This document shows positions 16,099-24,535 of a stretch of 64,000 bases of DNA, piece after piece. The DNA comes from Bacillota bacterium (GTDB lineage: Bacteria; Bacillota; Clostridia; Clostridiales; Clostridiaceae), in contig JAEWQX010000247.1 of NCBI GenBank assembly GCA_023399035.1, positions 5,950 to 69,949 on the forward strand, written 5' to 3'. The notes beneath the pieces were generated by a model. It saw only the letters and a list, made by a program, of their open reading frames with translations, made no database searches and had not been told where the DNA came from. Position 1 is the first letter of the stretch. Every line of letters starts with the position of its first letter. The position numbers and the translations under genes are program-made.

Positions 16099-18387
16099 AT
16101 GGAAAAAATTATTATAAGAGAATCTGTGAGGAATTTAGTTGAGTTCTGTTTTTTAAAAGGGGATATAGATAATCGTTTTTCAGGAACAGCAAGAGCACTT
16201 GAGGGCACGAAAGCACACCAAAAGCTTCAAAAGGATAATTCAGAGATATATCCTAAATATGAAAAAGAAGTTTTTTTAACTCATGATTTTGAACTTGAAA
16301 ATAGTATTATAAAGGTTGAAGGAAGAGCAGACAGCATAATATATGATGATGACAAGATTATAATCGAAGAAATAAAGTCAACATATAAGAGTTTTGCATA
16401 TATTGATGATCTTAATGAAGTTCACTGGGCTCAGGCTAAGGTATATGCTTTGATTTATGCCATAGATAATAATTTAAATGAAATTTATATAAGATTGTCT
16501 TATGTACAGCTAGAAACATATGAAGTTAAAAGTTTTGAGCGACTTTTTACCATTGAAGAATTAAAGAATTTTACATCAGATATATTGAGACAATATGAAA
16601 AGTTCAGTATGTTTATACATAATCAGAAAATAAGTAGAAATGAATCCATAAGGGGAGTAGCGTTTCCATTTGAGTCTTATAGGGAGGGGCAGAGAAAGCT
16701 TATAAATGTTGTATATTACACAATTAAAGAGCAGGAAATGCTGTTTGCACAGGCACCTACAGGAATAGGGAAGACTATATCAACAATATTCCCAGCAGTT
16801 AAGGCATTGGGAGAGGAAATGGGTGACAAAATAATATATCTTACTCCTAAGACAATAAACAGGGAGGTTGCAAAAGACACATTTGATAAACTGCGTCATG
16901 AAGGATTGAAGTTCAAAAGCATAGTATTAACTGCAAAAGAAAAATCATGTATTAATGAAGAATTCGACTGTAATCCTGATAAATGTATATATGCAAAAGA
17001 ATACTATAATAAAGTGAAAGATGTAGTATTAGAGGTTTTAAGCGAAAATGATAGTATTTCTGTGGAAATACTACATCATTATTCAGAAAAATATAAAGTA
17101 TGTCCTTTTGAGCTTTCATTGGATATAAGCATGTATTGTGACGGTATTATATGTGACTATAATTATATGTTTGATCCACGCGTATCCCTTACAAGGATGA
17201 TAGAACAAGGAGATAACATAGTTCTTATTGATGAATCTCATAACCTGATTGATAGAGCAAAATCAATGTATTCTGCATCATTAAACAAGAGTCAGATATT
17301 GAGCTGTAAGAAGATAGCTAAAGGAAAGCTTGGGAAACTTCATTCCATATTAGGAAAATTAAATAGTTATTTCATAGAATTGAGGAATGAGTGTACTCAT
17401 AGGGATTTAACATGGTTTTATGAAAGTGATGCACCAAAAGATTTATCAAAACATCTGAATATGTATTTAAAAGAAAGTGAAGAAGTTCTTGTAAGAGGAA
17501 ATAAGTTTCAAGGATATGATGAAATACTCCAATTATATTTTGATATAAGTTCATTTAATACAATCCTTCAGTTATATGATGATAATTACGTTACATGTGT
17601 GGAAAAGGATCATCAGGAAGTTAAAATAACCTTATACTGTGTTAATCCAGCTGAAAATATAAAGAAGTGTCTAAAGAAAAATCATTCAACTATTTTATTT
17701 TCAGCAACATTATCACCAATAAAATATTATATAGATATGCTTGGAGGAAATGATGAAAATTATAGATTAAAGCTTCCTTCACCATTTAAAAAAGAAAACT
17801 TAGAGGTATTTGTTAGTCCAATAAATATAAGGTATAAGTATAGAACTAAAACACTGCCTTATGTTATAGATAAGATATGCAGCTTTGTCAATGAGCAGAA
17901 GGGAAACTACATTGTATTTTCACCATCTTATGTTTATATGGAAGCTCTGTGGGAACAAATAAAAAGTTGTGAGGATATAGCTGGATTCAAGCTCATTAAG
18001 CAGAAAGCCAGCATGAATGAAAATGAAAAGAGTGAATTTTTGAAACATTTCAGAGAAAATAACAACCTGCTTGTATTCTGTGTACTTGGAGGTATGTTTT
18101 CAGAAGGAATTGATCTTCCAGGAGAGCAGCTTATAGGAAGTGCTATAATAGGTGTTGGATATCCTAAGATAGCTATGGAAAATGAAATAAGCAGGGAATT
18201 CTTTAAAGAAAGTGGATATGACTATGCATATGTATATCCAGGAATAAATAAGGTTCAGCAGGCAGCAGGAAGAGTAATAAGGACAGAAGAAGATAAGGGA
18301 AGAGTGCTTCTGATTGATGATAGGTATACATCAGCTCAGTATAGTTCATTGTTGCCTTCAGAGTGGTATCCAATAAAAAAGTTCTAA
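16099..18387 (+). CDS. PD-(D/E)XK nuclease-DinG/Rad3-type helicase fusion
   Basis: 762 aa. The N-terminal 200 residues form a RecB/Cas4-like nuclease domain: GRAD (75-78), EEIKS (90-94) and a QAKVYA motif. The rest is an XPD/DinG superfamily 2 helicase with Walker A APTGIGKT (218-225), four iron-sulfur-type cysteines (CINEEFDCNPDKC...CPFE), DESH at 378-381 and QAAGRVIRTEEDKG (motif VI). It should unwind DNA 5'-3' and may cut it; a DNA repair role is inferred. The ATG at 16099 is chosen for its GAAGAGG site. No partner genes are adjacent. The architecture is known in clostridia, but its function is little described. Confidence 0.85.
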   Translation: MEKIIIRESVRNLVEFCFLKGDIDNRFSGTARALEGTKAHQKLQKDNSEIYPKYEKEVFLTHDFELENSIIKVEGRADSIIYDDDKIIIEEIKSTYKSFAYIDDLNEVHWAQAKVYALIYAIDNNLNEIYIRLSYVQLETYEVKSFERLFTIEELKNFTSDILRQYEKFSMFIHNQKISRNESIRGVAFPFESYREGQRKLINVVYYTIKEQEMLFAQAPTGIGKTISTIFPAVKALGEEMGDKIIYLTPKTINREVAKDTFDKLRHEGLKFKSIVLTAKEKSCINEEFDCNPDKCIYAKEYYNKVKDVVLEVLSENDSISVEILHHYSEKYKVCPFELSLDISMYCDGIICDYNYMFDPRVSLTRMIEQGDNIVLIDESHNLIDRAKSMYSASLNKSQILSCKKIAKGKLGKLHSILGKLNSYFIELRNECTHRDLTWFYESDAPKDLSKHLNMYLKESEEVLVRGNKFQGYDEILQLYFDISSFNTILQLYDDNYVTCVEKDHQEVKITLYCVNPAENIKKCLKKNHSTILFSATLSPIKYYIDMLGGNDENYRLKLPSPFKKENLEVFVSPINIRYKYRTKTLPYVIDKICSFVNEQKGNYIVFSPSYVYMEALWEQIKSCEDIAGFKLIKQKASMNENEKSEFLKHFRENNNLLVFCVLGGMFSEGIDLPGEQLIGSAIIGVGYPKIAMENEISREFFKESGYDYAYVYPGINKVQQAAGRVIRTEEDKGRVLLIDDRYTSAQYSSLLPSEWYPIKKF

Positions 18388-18464
18388 ATAATAAAGTATT
18401 TTTAGGAAATAAAACAAAAAGTTTATTTATCTATTTAAGTATGTTAAAATATTCATGTTAGTTT

Positions 18465-18515
18465 ACAATAAAATATTAGATTACAAATAAAATATTAGAT
18501 TACAGTAGAATATAC
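18465..18515. repeat. Short tandem repeat upstream of the aminotransferase gene
   Basis: ACAATAAAATATTAGATT is followed by ACAAATAAAATATTAGATT and a partial third copy ACAGTAGAATAT, period about 18-19 bp. It lies in the probable promoter/leader region of the nucleotide-sugar cassette. Confidence 0.6.
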
Positions 18516-18559
18516 ATTGCAGTATAAATATTAAAAGTTAACATTAAGGAGCGAGGATA

Positions 18560-19741
18560 ATGAATATTCCATTAATTGATTTAAAAGCTCAATATAAATC
18601 TATTTCTGAAGATTTAGATAGAGTAACTAAAGAAGTTTTATCTTCTGCAGCTTACATAATGGGTAAGAACGTAACAGAATTTGAAAAAGAATTCGCTGAA
18701 TATATAGGAGTTAAACATGCAATATCAGTAGGGAACGGAACTGATGCTTTGGTTATTGCATTAAAATCTTTAGGAATAGGTCCTGGTGATGAAGTAATCA
18801 CTTCAACATTTACTTATTTTGCTTCAGCAGAATGTATTTCAGCAGTTGGAGCTACACCGGTTTTTGTTGATGTAGAAAAAGATACATTTAATATGGATCC
18901 ATCTAAATTAGAAGAAAAAATTACAGATAAGACAAAAGCAATTATACCTGTACATATTTTTGGTCAGAGCGCAGATATGGATCCAATAAACGAAATAGCT
19001 AAGAAACATAACTTAAAGGTTGTTGAGGATGCCTGTCAGGCTGTAGGAGCTAAGTACAAGGGCAGAATGATTGGAACATTAGGAGATGCAGCATGCTTCT
19101 CATTCTTCCCAACAAAGAATCTTTCGTGTGCTGGTGATGGTGGTATGATAGTTACTGATGATGATGATATCGCTACTATTGCAAAAGCATTAAGAACTCA
19201 TGGAAGTGGAGAAACAGGACAAAAAGCATATAATTTATTAAATAATATTACACAAGAAATAGAAACATCAAAAGATGGTGATGATACAGTTTACAATCCA
19301 TTAAAGTATTATAATTATCTAATTGGGTTCAATTCAAGATTAGATGCTATTCAAGGTGCCATATTAAGAGTTAAATTACCTCATTTAGATACATGGAATG
19401 GCAATAGAAGAAAAGTTGCAGAAATATATAATAGAGAATTTAAGGATGTTGATGTGGTTACACCAGTAAGCAGAGAAGAAAACGAAGTTATATATCATCA
19501 ATATGTATTACAATGTGACGATAGAGAAGCTATGTTAAATAAATTAAAGGAAAAAGGTGTTGCCACTGGAGTTTACTATCCAGTACCTTTACATTTACAA
19601 AAGGTATATGCAGATTTAGGTTATAAAGAAGGAGATATGCCTGTTGCAGAATATCTTTCACATAGAACTTTTGCAATACCTGTATATCCAGAACTAAATG
19701 AAGAACAAATAAAATATATAGTTGATGCAATAAAAGCTTAG
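18560..19741 (+). CDS. DegT/DnrJ/EryC1/StrS sugar aminotransferase (WbpE-like)
   Basis: 393 aa PLP enzyme. MNIPLIDLKAQYKSI at the N-terminus, GNGTDALVIALKSLGIGPGDEV (PLP phosphate site) and the Schiff-base lysine in SFFPTKNL (Lys186) are visible. The protein most resembles WbpE-type enzymes that aminate UDP-3-keto sugars to UDP-2-acetamido-3-amino-glucuronate. The next two genes encode WbpD-like and WbpA-like enzymes, which strengthens this. The ATG follows AAGGAGCGAGG. The 3-dehydrogenase (WbpB) expected between dehydrogenase and aminotransferase steps is not in this window. Confidence 0.85.
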   Translation: MNIPLIDLKAQYKSISEDLDRVTKEVLSSAAYIMGKNVTEFEKEFAEYIGVKHAISVGNGTDALVIALKSLGIGPGDEVITSTFTYFASAECISAVGATPVFVDVEKDTFNMDPSKLEEKITDKTKAIIPVHIFGQSADMDPINEIAKKHNLKVVEDACQAVGAKYKGRMIGTLGDAACFSFFPTKNLSCAGDGGMIVTDDDDIATIAKALRTHGSGETGQKAYNLLNNITQEIETSKDGDDTVYNPLKYYNYLIGFNSRLDAIQGAILRVKLPHLDTWNGNRRKVAEIYNREFKDVDVVTPVSREENEVIYHQYVLQCDDREAMLNKLKEKGVATGVYYPVPLHLQKVYADLGYKEGDMPVAEYLSHRTFAIPVYPELNEEQIKYIVDAIKA

Positions 19742-19762
19742 ATCAGTTTAAATTTGAGAATG

Positions 19763-19800
19763 GATAGTTGAAAGTTAAAATCTCTAACTATCAATTTTTC
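19763..19800. repeat. Palindromic intergenic repeat copy
   Basis: GATAGTT and AACTATC form a hairpin followed by AATTTTTC, so the block may also act as a weak terminator between the aminotransferase and acetyltransferase genes. The 11-mer AACTATCAATT (19786) recurs at 44440 and, inverted, at 51162. Confidence 0.55.
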
Positions 19801-19835
19801 ATTTTCATTATTGACTGAAAAAAGAGGGAGTAATT

Positions 19836-20414
19836 ATGGAAAAGAACTATTTTGTACACGAATCAAGTTATGTAGATGACAATGTCAAAATCGGAGATGG
19901 AACAAAAATATGGCACTTTTCTCACGTTATGAGCAATTCTGAAATGGGTGAAAAATGCAATATAGGTCAGAATGTAGTTATATCTCCAGGAGTAAAGCTT
20001 GGAAATGGAGTAAAGATACAAAACAATGTATCTGTCTACACAGGGGTTATATGTGAAGATGATGTATTTTTAGGGCCATCATGTGTATTTACAAATGTAA
20101 TAAATCCTAGAAGCTTTATTGAGAGAAAAACTGAATATAGAGACACTATAATTGGAAAAGGTGCATCAGTTGGTGCTAATGTAACAATTGTATGTGGACA
20201 CAATATAGGTAAATATGCACTAATTGGAGCTGGAGCAGTAGTTACTAAGAATATACCAGATTATGCTTTGGTTATGGGGAATCCAGCTAGAATAAAAGGC
20301 TATGTATGTAAATGTGGTGAAAAATTATCCTTTGATGATAATCATCATGGAACATGTCCCGCTTGTGGATTAAATTATACTAAAGATAATGATAAAGTTG
20401 AATGCAACGAGTAA
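19836..20414 (+). CDS. WbpD-like UDP-amino-sugar N-acetyltransferase
   Basis: 192 aa left-handed beta-helix acetyltransferase; hexapeptide repeats ([36 protein letters not shown]) run through most of the protein. Similar to WbpD, which acetylates the 3-amino group of UDP-2-acetamido-3-amino-glucuronate. The C-terminus adds a small zinc-ribbon-like tail (CKCGEKL...CPACGLNY) after the IKGYV strand. A GAGGGAG site precedes the ATG. Placed between the aminotransferase and dehydrogenase genes. Confidence 0.85.
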   Translation: MEKNYFVHESSYVDDNVKIGDGTKIWHFSHVMSNSEMGEKCNIGQNVVISPGVKLGNGVKIQNNVSVYTGVICEDDVFLGPSCVFTNVINPRSFIERKTEYRDTIIGKGASVGANVTIVCGHNIGKYALIGAGAVVTKNIPDYALVMGNPARIKGYVCKCGEKLSFDDNHHGTCPACGLNYTKDNDKVECNE

Positions 20415-20493
20415 GTTTAAGAGATGTCTATTAAAATTTATAACATAAATAGTAATATGATCATTTGTATTATATGATTATAGGAGGTATAAC

Positions 20494-21810
20494 ATGTCAG
20501 TGTTAAAGCAACAATTATTAGATAAAATAAATAATAAAACTGCTAAAGTTGGGGTAGTTGGTCTTGGATATGTGGGATTACCATTAGCAGTAGAAAAGGC
20601 TCATGCAGGATATCAAACTATAGGTTTTGATGTTCAGGACAAGAAAGTTAACATGGTTAACGAAGGTAAGAACTATATAGGTGACGTAGTTGATGAAACA
20701 TTAAAGAAGTTAGTTGAAGACGGTTCTTTAAGAGCAACTACAGATTTTAGTTTTGTAAAAGATGTAGATACAATCTGTATTTGTGTTCCTACACCATTAG
20801 ATTTATATAAACAGCCAGATTTATCATATGTGGTTTCATCTACAAAGAGTGTTGCACAATATCTTCATAAAGGTATGCTTGTAATTCTTGAGAGTACTAC
20901 TTATCCAGGAACTACAGAAGAAGTTCTTAAGCCAATATTAGAAGAAAGCGGATTGAAATGTGGAGAAGATTTCTTCTTAGCATTCTCACCTGAAAGAGTA
21001 GATCCGGGTAATAAGCAGTACAACACAAAGAATACACCAAAAGTTGTTGGTGGATGCAGTGAAGAATGTACAGAAGTTGCTGCAGCATTATACAGAAACA
21101 TATTAGAAGGGGATATTCATACAGTATCATCACCAGCTGTAGCTGAAATGGAAAAAATCTTAGAAAACACATTCAGAAACATTAACATAGGTTTAGCTAA
21201 TGAAATGGCTATATTATGTAACAGAATGGGTATAGATGTATGGGAAGTTATAGACGCAGCTAAAACTAAGCCATATGGATTCATGCCATTTTATCCAGGC
21301 CCAGGTTTAGGAGGACACTGTATACCACTAGATCCTTTCTACTTAGAATGGAAAGCTAAAGAATATGATTATCATACAAGATTAATAGAAACTTCAGGGG
21401 AAATCAATGATTCAATGCCTGAATTTGTATTAGATAATGTTATGAAGATATTAAATAAGCATAAGAAAGCATTAAATGGAGCAAAGGTTCTATTAATGGG
21501 AGTTGCTTATAAGAATGATATAGATGATTACAGAGAATCTCCAGCATTCAAGGTAATAGAATTATTAGAAAAGAACGGTGCAGATCTTATGGTTAATGAT
21601 CCATACTGTCCTGTATCTAAATATAAGGACAAAACATATCATTCAGTAGACTGGACTGAAGTTATTGATGATGCGGATATAGTAATTATCACTACTAACC
21701 ACAGCTGTTATGACTATGAATCAATAGTTGAAAAAGCTAAGGTTGTTTATGATACAAGAAATGCTACTAAAGATGTAGTTAATAATAGAGATAAGATATA
21801 TAAATTATAA
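20494..21810 (+). CDS. UDP-N-acetylglucosamine 6-dehydrogenase-like nucleotide-sugar dehydrogenase (WbpA-like)
   Basis: 438 aa, UDP-glucose/GDP-mannose dehydrogenase family. It has the NAD-binding GLGYVGLPLAVE motif near residue 22 and the catalytic cysteine in GPGLGGHCIPLDP (about residue 273). The two upstream genes make the WbpA-like role, oxidation of UDP-GlcNAc to the uronic acid, the best guess. Together they would build a di-N-acetylated glucuronate precursor for surface polysaccharide. An AGGAGG site fits the start; a good terminator follows. Confidence 0.85.
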   Translation: MSVLKQQLLDKINNKTAKVGVVGLGYVGLPLAVEKAHAGYQTIGFDVQDKKVNMVNEGKNYIGDVVDETLKKLVEDGSLRATTDFSFVKDVDTICICVPTPLDLYKQPDLSYVVSSTKSVAQYLHKGMLVILESTTYPGTTEEVLKPILEESGLKCGEDFFLAFSPERVDPGNKQYNTKNTPKVVGGCSEECTEVAAALYRNILEGDIHTVSSPAVAEMEKILENTFRNINIGLANEMAILCNRMGIDVWEVIDAAKTKPYGFMPFYPGPGLGGHCIPLDPFYLEWKAKEYDYHTRLIETSGEINDSMPEFVLDNVMKILNKHKKALNGAKVLLMGVAYKNDIDDYRESPAFKVIELLEKNGADLMVNDPYCPVSKYKDKTYHSVDWTEVIDDADIVIITTNHSCYDYESIVEKAKVVYDTRNATKDVVNNRDKIYKL

Positions 21811-21820
21811 TAAGAATATT

Positions 21821-21863
21821 AAGCAGGAAAAATTGTTGTATGTGCAGTTTTCCTGCTTTTATT
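21821..21863 (+). terminator. Terminator after the nucleotide-sugar cassette
   Basis: AAGCAGGAAAA (21821-21831) pairs with TTTTCCTGCTT (21848-21858) and is followed by TTATTT. Confidence 0.8.
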
Positions 21864-21873
21864 TATGTATTGA

Positions 21874-22086
21874 TATAGTGCTTTTGCAATAGGAACGAGT
21901 TATTTTCTTGGAATAAAAACACCTAAGAACTTCAACAGGCCATTTTTAAGCAAGAGCATGAAAGAATTCTGGAATAGATAGCATATTTCATTATCAAAAT
22001 GGTTTCAAAGTATACAAATAGCAGTAACTTTCAATGTAGTATGTTTTGGATTATTAATTTTTTCAGGATACTTATTCACAAAATAG
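21874..22086 (+). pseudogene. dltB (D-alanyl transfer MBOAT protein) relic
   Basis: One plus-strand frame reads YSAFAIGTSYFLGIKTP, then NFNRPFLSKSMKEFWNR, a TAG in place of the expected Trp, HISLSKWF and then VTFNVVCFGLLIFSGYLF. These match the central and C-terminal segments of DltB, the membrane O-acyltransferase that exports D-alanine for teichoic acid. The N-terminal part is gone, about 90 residues between the two segments are deleted in frame, and the conserved WH-motif Trp codon has become a stop. No dltA, dltC or dltD is nearby. Confidence 0.75.
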
Positions 22087-22102
22087 AATAAAAGTATAAA
22101 AG

Positions 22103-22148
22103 CTATTCTAGTTTAATAAGTAAATTTTAGACTGGGGTAGTTTTTTTA
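22103..22148 (+). terminator. Terminator after the dltB relic
   Basis: CTATTCTAGT pairs with ACTGGGGTAG using G-U pairs and is followed by T7. It is probably the surviving terminator of the lost dlt genes. Confidence 0.55.
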
Positions 22149-22292
22149 TTTATAGCGTAATTATTATTGATATAAAAAATAATGTTGAATTGAGGAATAT
22201 TATATTTGAAAGTAGAGTAGCATATAGTATATGATATAATCTACAGGCAGAAAAGTTTGGAAAAACCTGAAGAAAGGAAATATGGTGATTAA

Positions 22293-23147
22293 ATGAACAA
22301 TTTAAAATTTAATATAAGGCGTCAGATAAATTTACTAATTCATCTTATAGTAAAGATAAAAAGAGATGATGTTTTTGCAATATCATCTCAGCTTGCGTAT
22401 TATTTAATATTATCATTTTTCCCATTCATGATATTCCTCATAACTCTCATAGGTTTCAGTCCTTTAAGCTCTGTAGAGGTACTTAATAATTTAAATGCAA
22501 TTTTACCTAAGAGTATAGTTGATCTTACTAAATCGATAATTTTTGAAGTTGTTGATACTCAGCATACAGGATTATTAGGAGTATCTGTCTTGTTGATGAT
22601 ATGGACTTCATCTTCAGCATTCAGGGCGGTAATCAAAGGTGTCAATAAAGCATATGATTTTAAAGAAAGCAGATCATTTATTAAAAGAGCTATAATTTCA
22701 ATGGGAGGCATAATGTCACTTGCATTAATCATACTTTTAGCATTAGCAATGCTGGTATTTGGGAATGTAATAGGAGCTCATATAATAAGTAAGATACCAT
22801 TTTATAAGATAATAATTTTTTTATGGAATATGTTCAGATATGCATTTGTATTTATCGTAATGATATTTATTTTTGCACTTATATATATGTTTGCACCTGC
22901 TAAAAGATTGAAGCTGAAAGAAGTAGTTCCAGGAGCAATATTCAGTACTATGGGATGGATAGTGGTTTCTTTTGTGTTTTCATTTTACATTAATAATTTT
23001 AGTAATTATTCGAGATTTTATGGAAGCCTTGGAGCAGTATTTATATTAATGACATGGCTGTTTTTAATTTCTATGATATTTATATTAGGAGTAGAAATCA
23101 ATTGTGTTATTGGCCAGATAAAGAGTAGAAGTTTAAATAAAGTATGA
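22293..23147 (+). CDS. YihY/BrkB family inner-membrane protein
   Basis: 284 aa with six predicted membrane helices. The family signature begins DDVFAISSQLAYYLILSFFPF near residue 24, and WTSSSAFRAVIKGVNKAYD follows. Once annotated as RNase BN, the family is now regarded as of unknown, perhaps transport, function. AAGGAAA lies before the ATG. Monocistronic; a hairpin (TGTTTATTATAGATT with its complement, 23159-23193) follows. Confidence 0.85.
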   Translation: MNNLKFNIRRQINLLIHLIVKIKRDDVFAISSQLAYYLILSFFPFMIFLITLIGFSPLSSVEVLNNLNAILPKSIVDLTKSIIFEVVDTQHTGLLGVSVLLMIWTSSSAFRAVIKGVNKAYDFKESRSFIKRAIISMGGIMSLALIILLALAMLVFGNVIGAHIISKIPFYKIIIFLWNMFRYAFVFIVMIFIFALIYMFAPAKRLKLKEVVPGAIFSTMGWIVVSFVFSFYINNFSNYSRFYGSLGAVFILMTWLFLISMIFILGVEINCVIGQIKSRSLNKV

Positions 23148-23281
23148 TAAGAGGAAAATGTTTATTATAGATTAGTATAATCTATAATAAACAACTGTTA
23201 TAAATATTTTATATACTACTGTATATTATTTTATTTTATGGATATAACTTTAAAGTAAAAAATTACTGTGGAGGTATATTT

Positions 23282-23635
23282 ATGAATAAAATAATATTAT
23301 TAGGACGCTTAATAAAAGATCCAGAGTTAAAGAAAAATGAAAATGGAGATAAAGTTTATACTCGCTTTGTAATTGCAGTTCAGAGAAATTTTAAATTACC
23401 TGACGGTACAAGAGAAGCTGATTTTATTACTGTTGCTGTATGGGGTAAAAAAGCGGAAATTATATGTAAACATACTAAAAAGGGAAGCCTTATTACTGTC
23501 AGTGGCAGATTGAGAACAGGCAGTTATGAAGATAAAGATGGAATAAAAAGATATGTAGCTGAAGTAGTAGCAGAAGATTTTAAATTTATAAGCACTAAAA
23601 GAGAAAGTCAAACTGAAGCTGAAGAAAACTGTTAA
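23282..23635 (+). CDS. Short single-stranded DNA-binding protein
   Basis: 117 aa OB-fold SSB: MNKIILLGRLIKDPELK, then DFITVAVWGKKAE and GSLITVSGRLRTGSYED are typical of the family. It ends ESQTEAEENC and lacks the flexible tail and the acidic DDDIPF-type tip through which replicative SSBs recruit partners. It is therefore probably a secondary SSB rather than the main chromosomal one. GGAGG precedes the ATG. Confidence 0.88.
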   Translation: MNKIILLGRLIKDPELKKNENGDKVYTRFVIAVQRNFKLPDGTREADFITVAVWGKKAEIICKHTKKGSLITVSGRLRTGSYEDKDGIKRYVAEVVAEDFKFISTKRESQTEAEENC

Positions 23636-23650
23636 ATATAAAGCATATAT

Positions 23651-23690
23651 TTATGCAATGTTTTTTTTAATTTATTAAAACATTGCATAA
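23651..23690. terminator. Hairpin after the ssb gene
   Basis: TTATGCAATGTTTT and AAAACATTGCATAA form a 14-bp stem with a 12-nt T/A loop. No distal T run on the plus strand. Confidence 0.5.
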
Positions 23691-23781
23691 ACATTTCTTA
23701 CATAAAATTATAGCAATAAGATGGAAAATAAATTACATTTAATGTAATGAAAAGAAAAATAAAATAAAAATTGAAAAAAAC

Positions 23782-23828
23782 TTGAAAATTACAACAATTA
23801 TGATATAATAAATATGTAAACGATATCC
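23782..23828 (+). promoter_or_regulatory. Promoter of a candidate sRNA with cre-like operator
   Basis: -35 TTGAAA (23782-23787), 16-bp spacer, -10 TATAAT (23804-23809). ATGTAAACGATATCC (23814-23828) matches the CcpA cre consensus WTGNAANCGNWNNCW at all but the last position and overlaps the expected start of transcription. Confidence 0.55.
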
Positions 23829-23904
23829 GAAGCGTTTTTCAATTATGGTTTAACAAATAGAGATTATGAGATAAAAAAAGAGTTCATCTGAACTCTTTTT
23901 TTTA
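23816..23904 (+). ncRNA. Candidate about 90-nt small RNA
   Basis: A transcript from the promoter just upstream would run from about 23816 to the intrinsic terminator at 23874-23904. A 5' hairpin AAACG-ATATCCGAAG-CGTTT is followed by an unpaired AU-rich middle. No ORF of useful length is inside, and the next gene begins 240 bp beyond the terminator, so it is not an obvious leader. No known RNA family was recognised. Confidence 0.5.
23874..23904 (+). terminator. Terminator of the candidate sRNA
   Basis: AAGAGTTCA and TGAACTCTT pair, preceded by A7 and followed by T8. Confidence 0.8.
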
Positions 23905-24144
23905 TTTCTATTAATTTATAAAGAATATAAGTATATATTCATACATAAAGTTTAAAAATTCGACAATAGCAATGTCTAAATAAGGGGTAATTATTTGTAA
24001 ATTATGTTGTAAAAGACCATTAGTTAGATTTTATTGTCAATAAAAAATATACGATTGTTGAGTATTGTGTACATGCTTTGACATTTTATCATTAAATAAT
24101 GTGCTAAGATTTTATTGTAATATTGTTTGAGGGGTTGAAGTATT
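23905..24144. other. Intergenic region before the 105-aa hypothetical gene
   Basis: A TTCGACA (23959-23965) matches the Spo0A box exactly, but such heptamers are expected several times by chance in this window. TTGACA at about 24077 has no good -10 at 17 bp. Nothing else recognised. Confidence 0.3.
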
Positions 24145-24462
24145 ATGAATATTGCAGAAGAATATGAATGTAAGAGCAAAGATGAAGGTATAGAATTCAA
24201 TTATTTCTATAGACTAATTAAGTCTAGTTATAGAGGGGTACCTGTATATGGGATCGAAATAGAGAGAAAAGATTATATTGGGATGAGAAATGTCAATATT
24301 GAAAGAGATAAGGTTGATATGATTTCCTATAAGAAGAATAAGGCAGAGCAGATTCTTATAAAGCTGTATAAGAATAAACTGTCCCCAATACATCTGGTAG
24401 ACATAATAGGAAGTTATGCTGACGAATTTTCCTATAAAGCAGATATTCCTGACTGTAATTAA
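24145..24462 (+). CDS. Hypothetical protein, possibly DUF6514
   Basis: 105 aa soluble protein with YGIEIERKD and NKAEQILIKLYKNKLSPIHLVDIIGSY. The layout (short beta strands and a C-terminal helix) and size resemble the small clostridial family DUF6514; this is from memory and unsure. GAGGGGTTGAAG precedes the ATG. Located between the sRNA region and acpS; function unknown. Confidence 0.6.
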   Translation: MNIAEEYECKSKDEGIEFNYFYRLIKSSYRGVPVYGIEIERKDYIGMRNVNIERDKVDMISYKKNKAEQILIKLYKNKLSPIHLVDIIGSYADEFSYKADIPDCN

Positions 24463-24535
24463 ACTATAAATATCTTAGATATAATTATTTTTCGCTTTTA
24501 TGTGGTAATATATTACTAAAAGTGAGGCGATAGAT

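Noticed and set aside
23959..23965. Perfect 0A box TTCGACA upstream of the 105-aa hypothetical gene
   Set aside because: No matching promoter nearby and several chance copies of this heptamer are expected in 64 kb.
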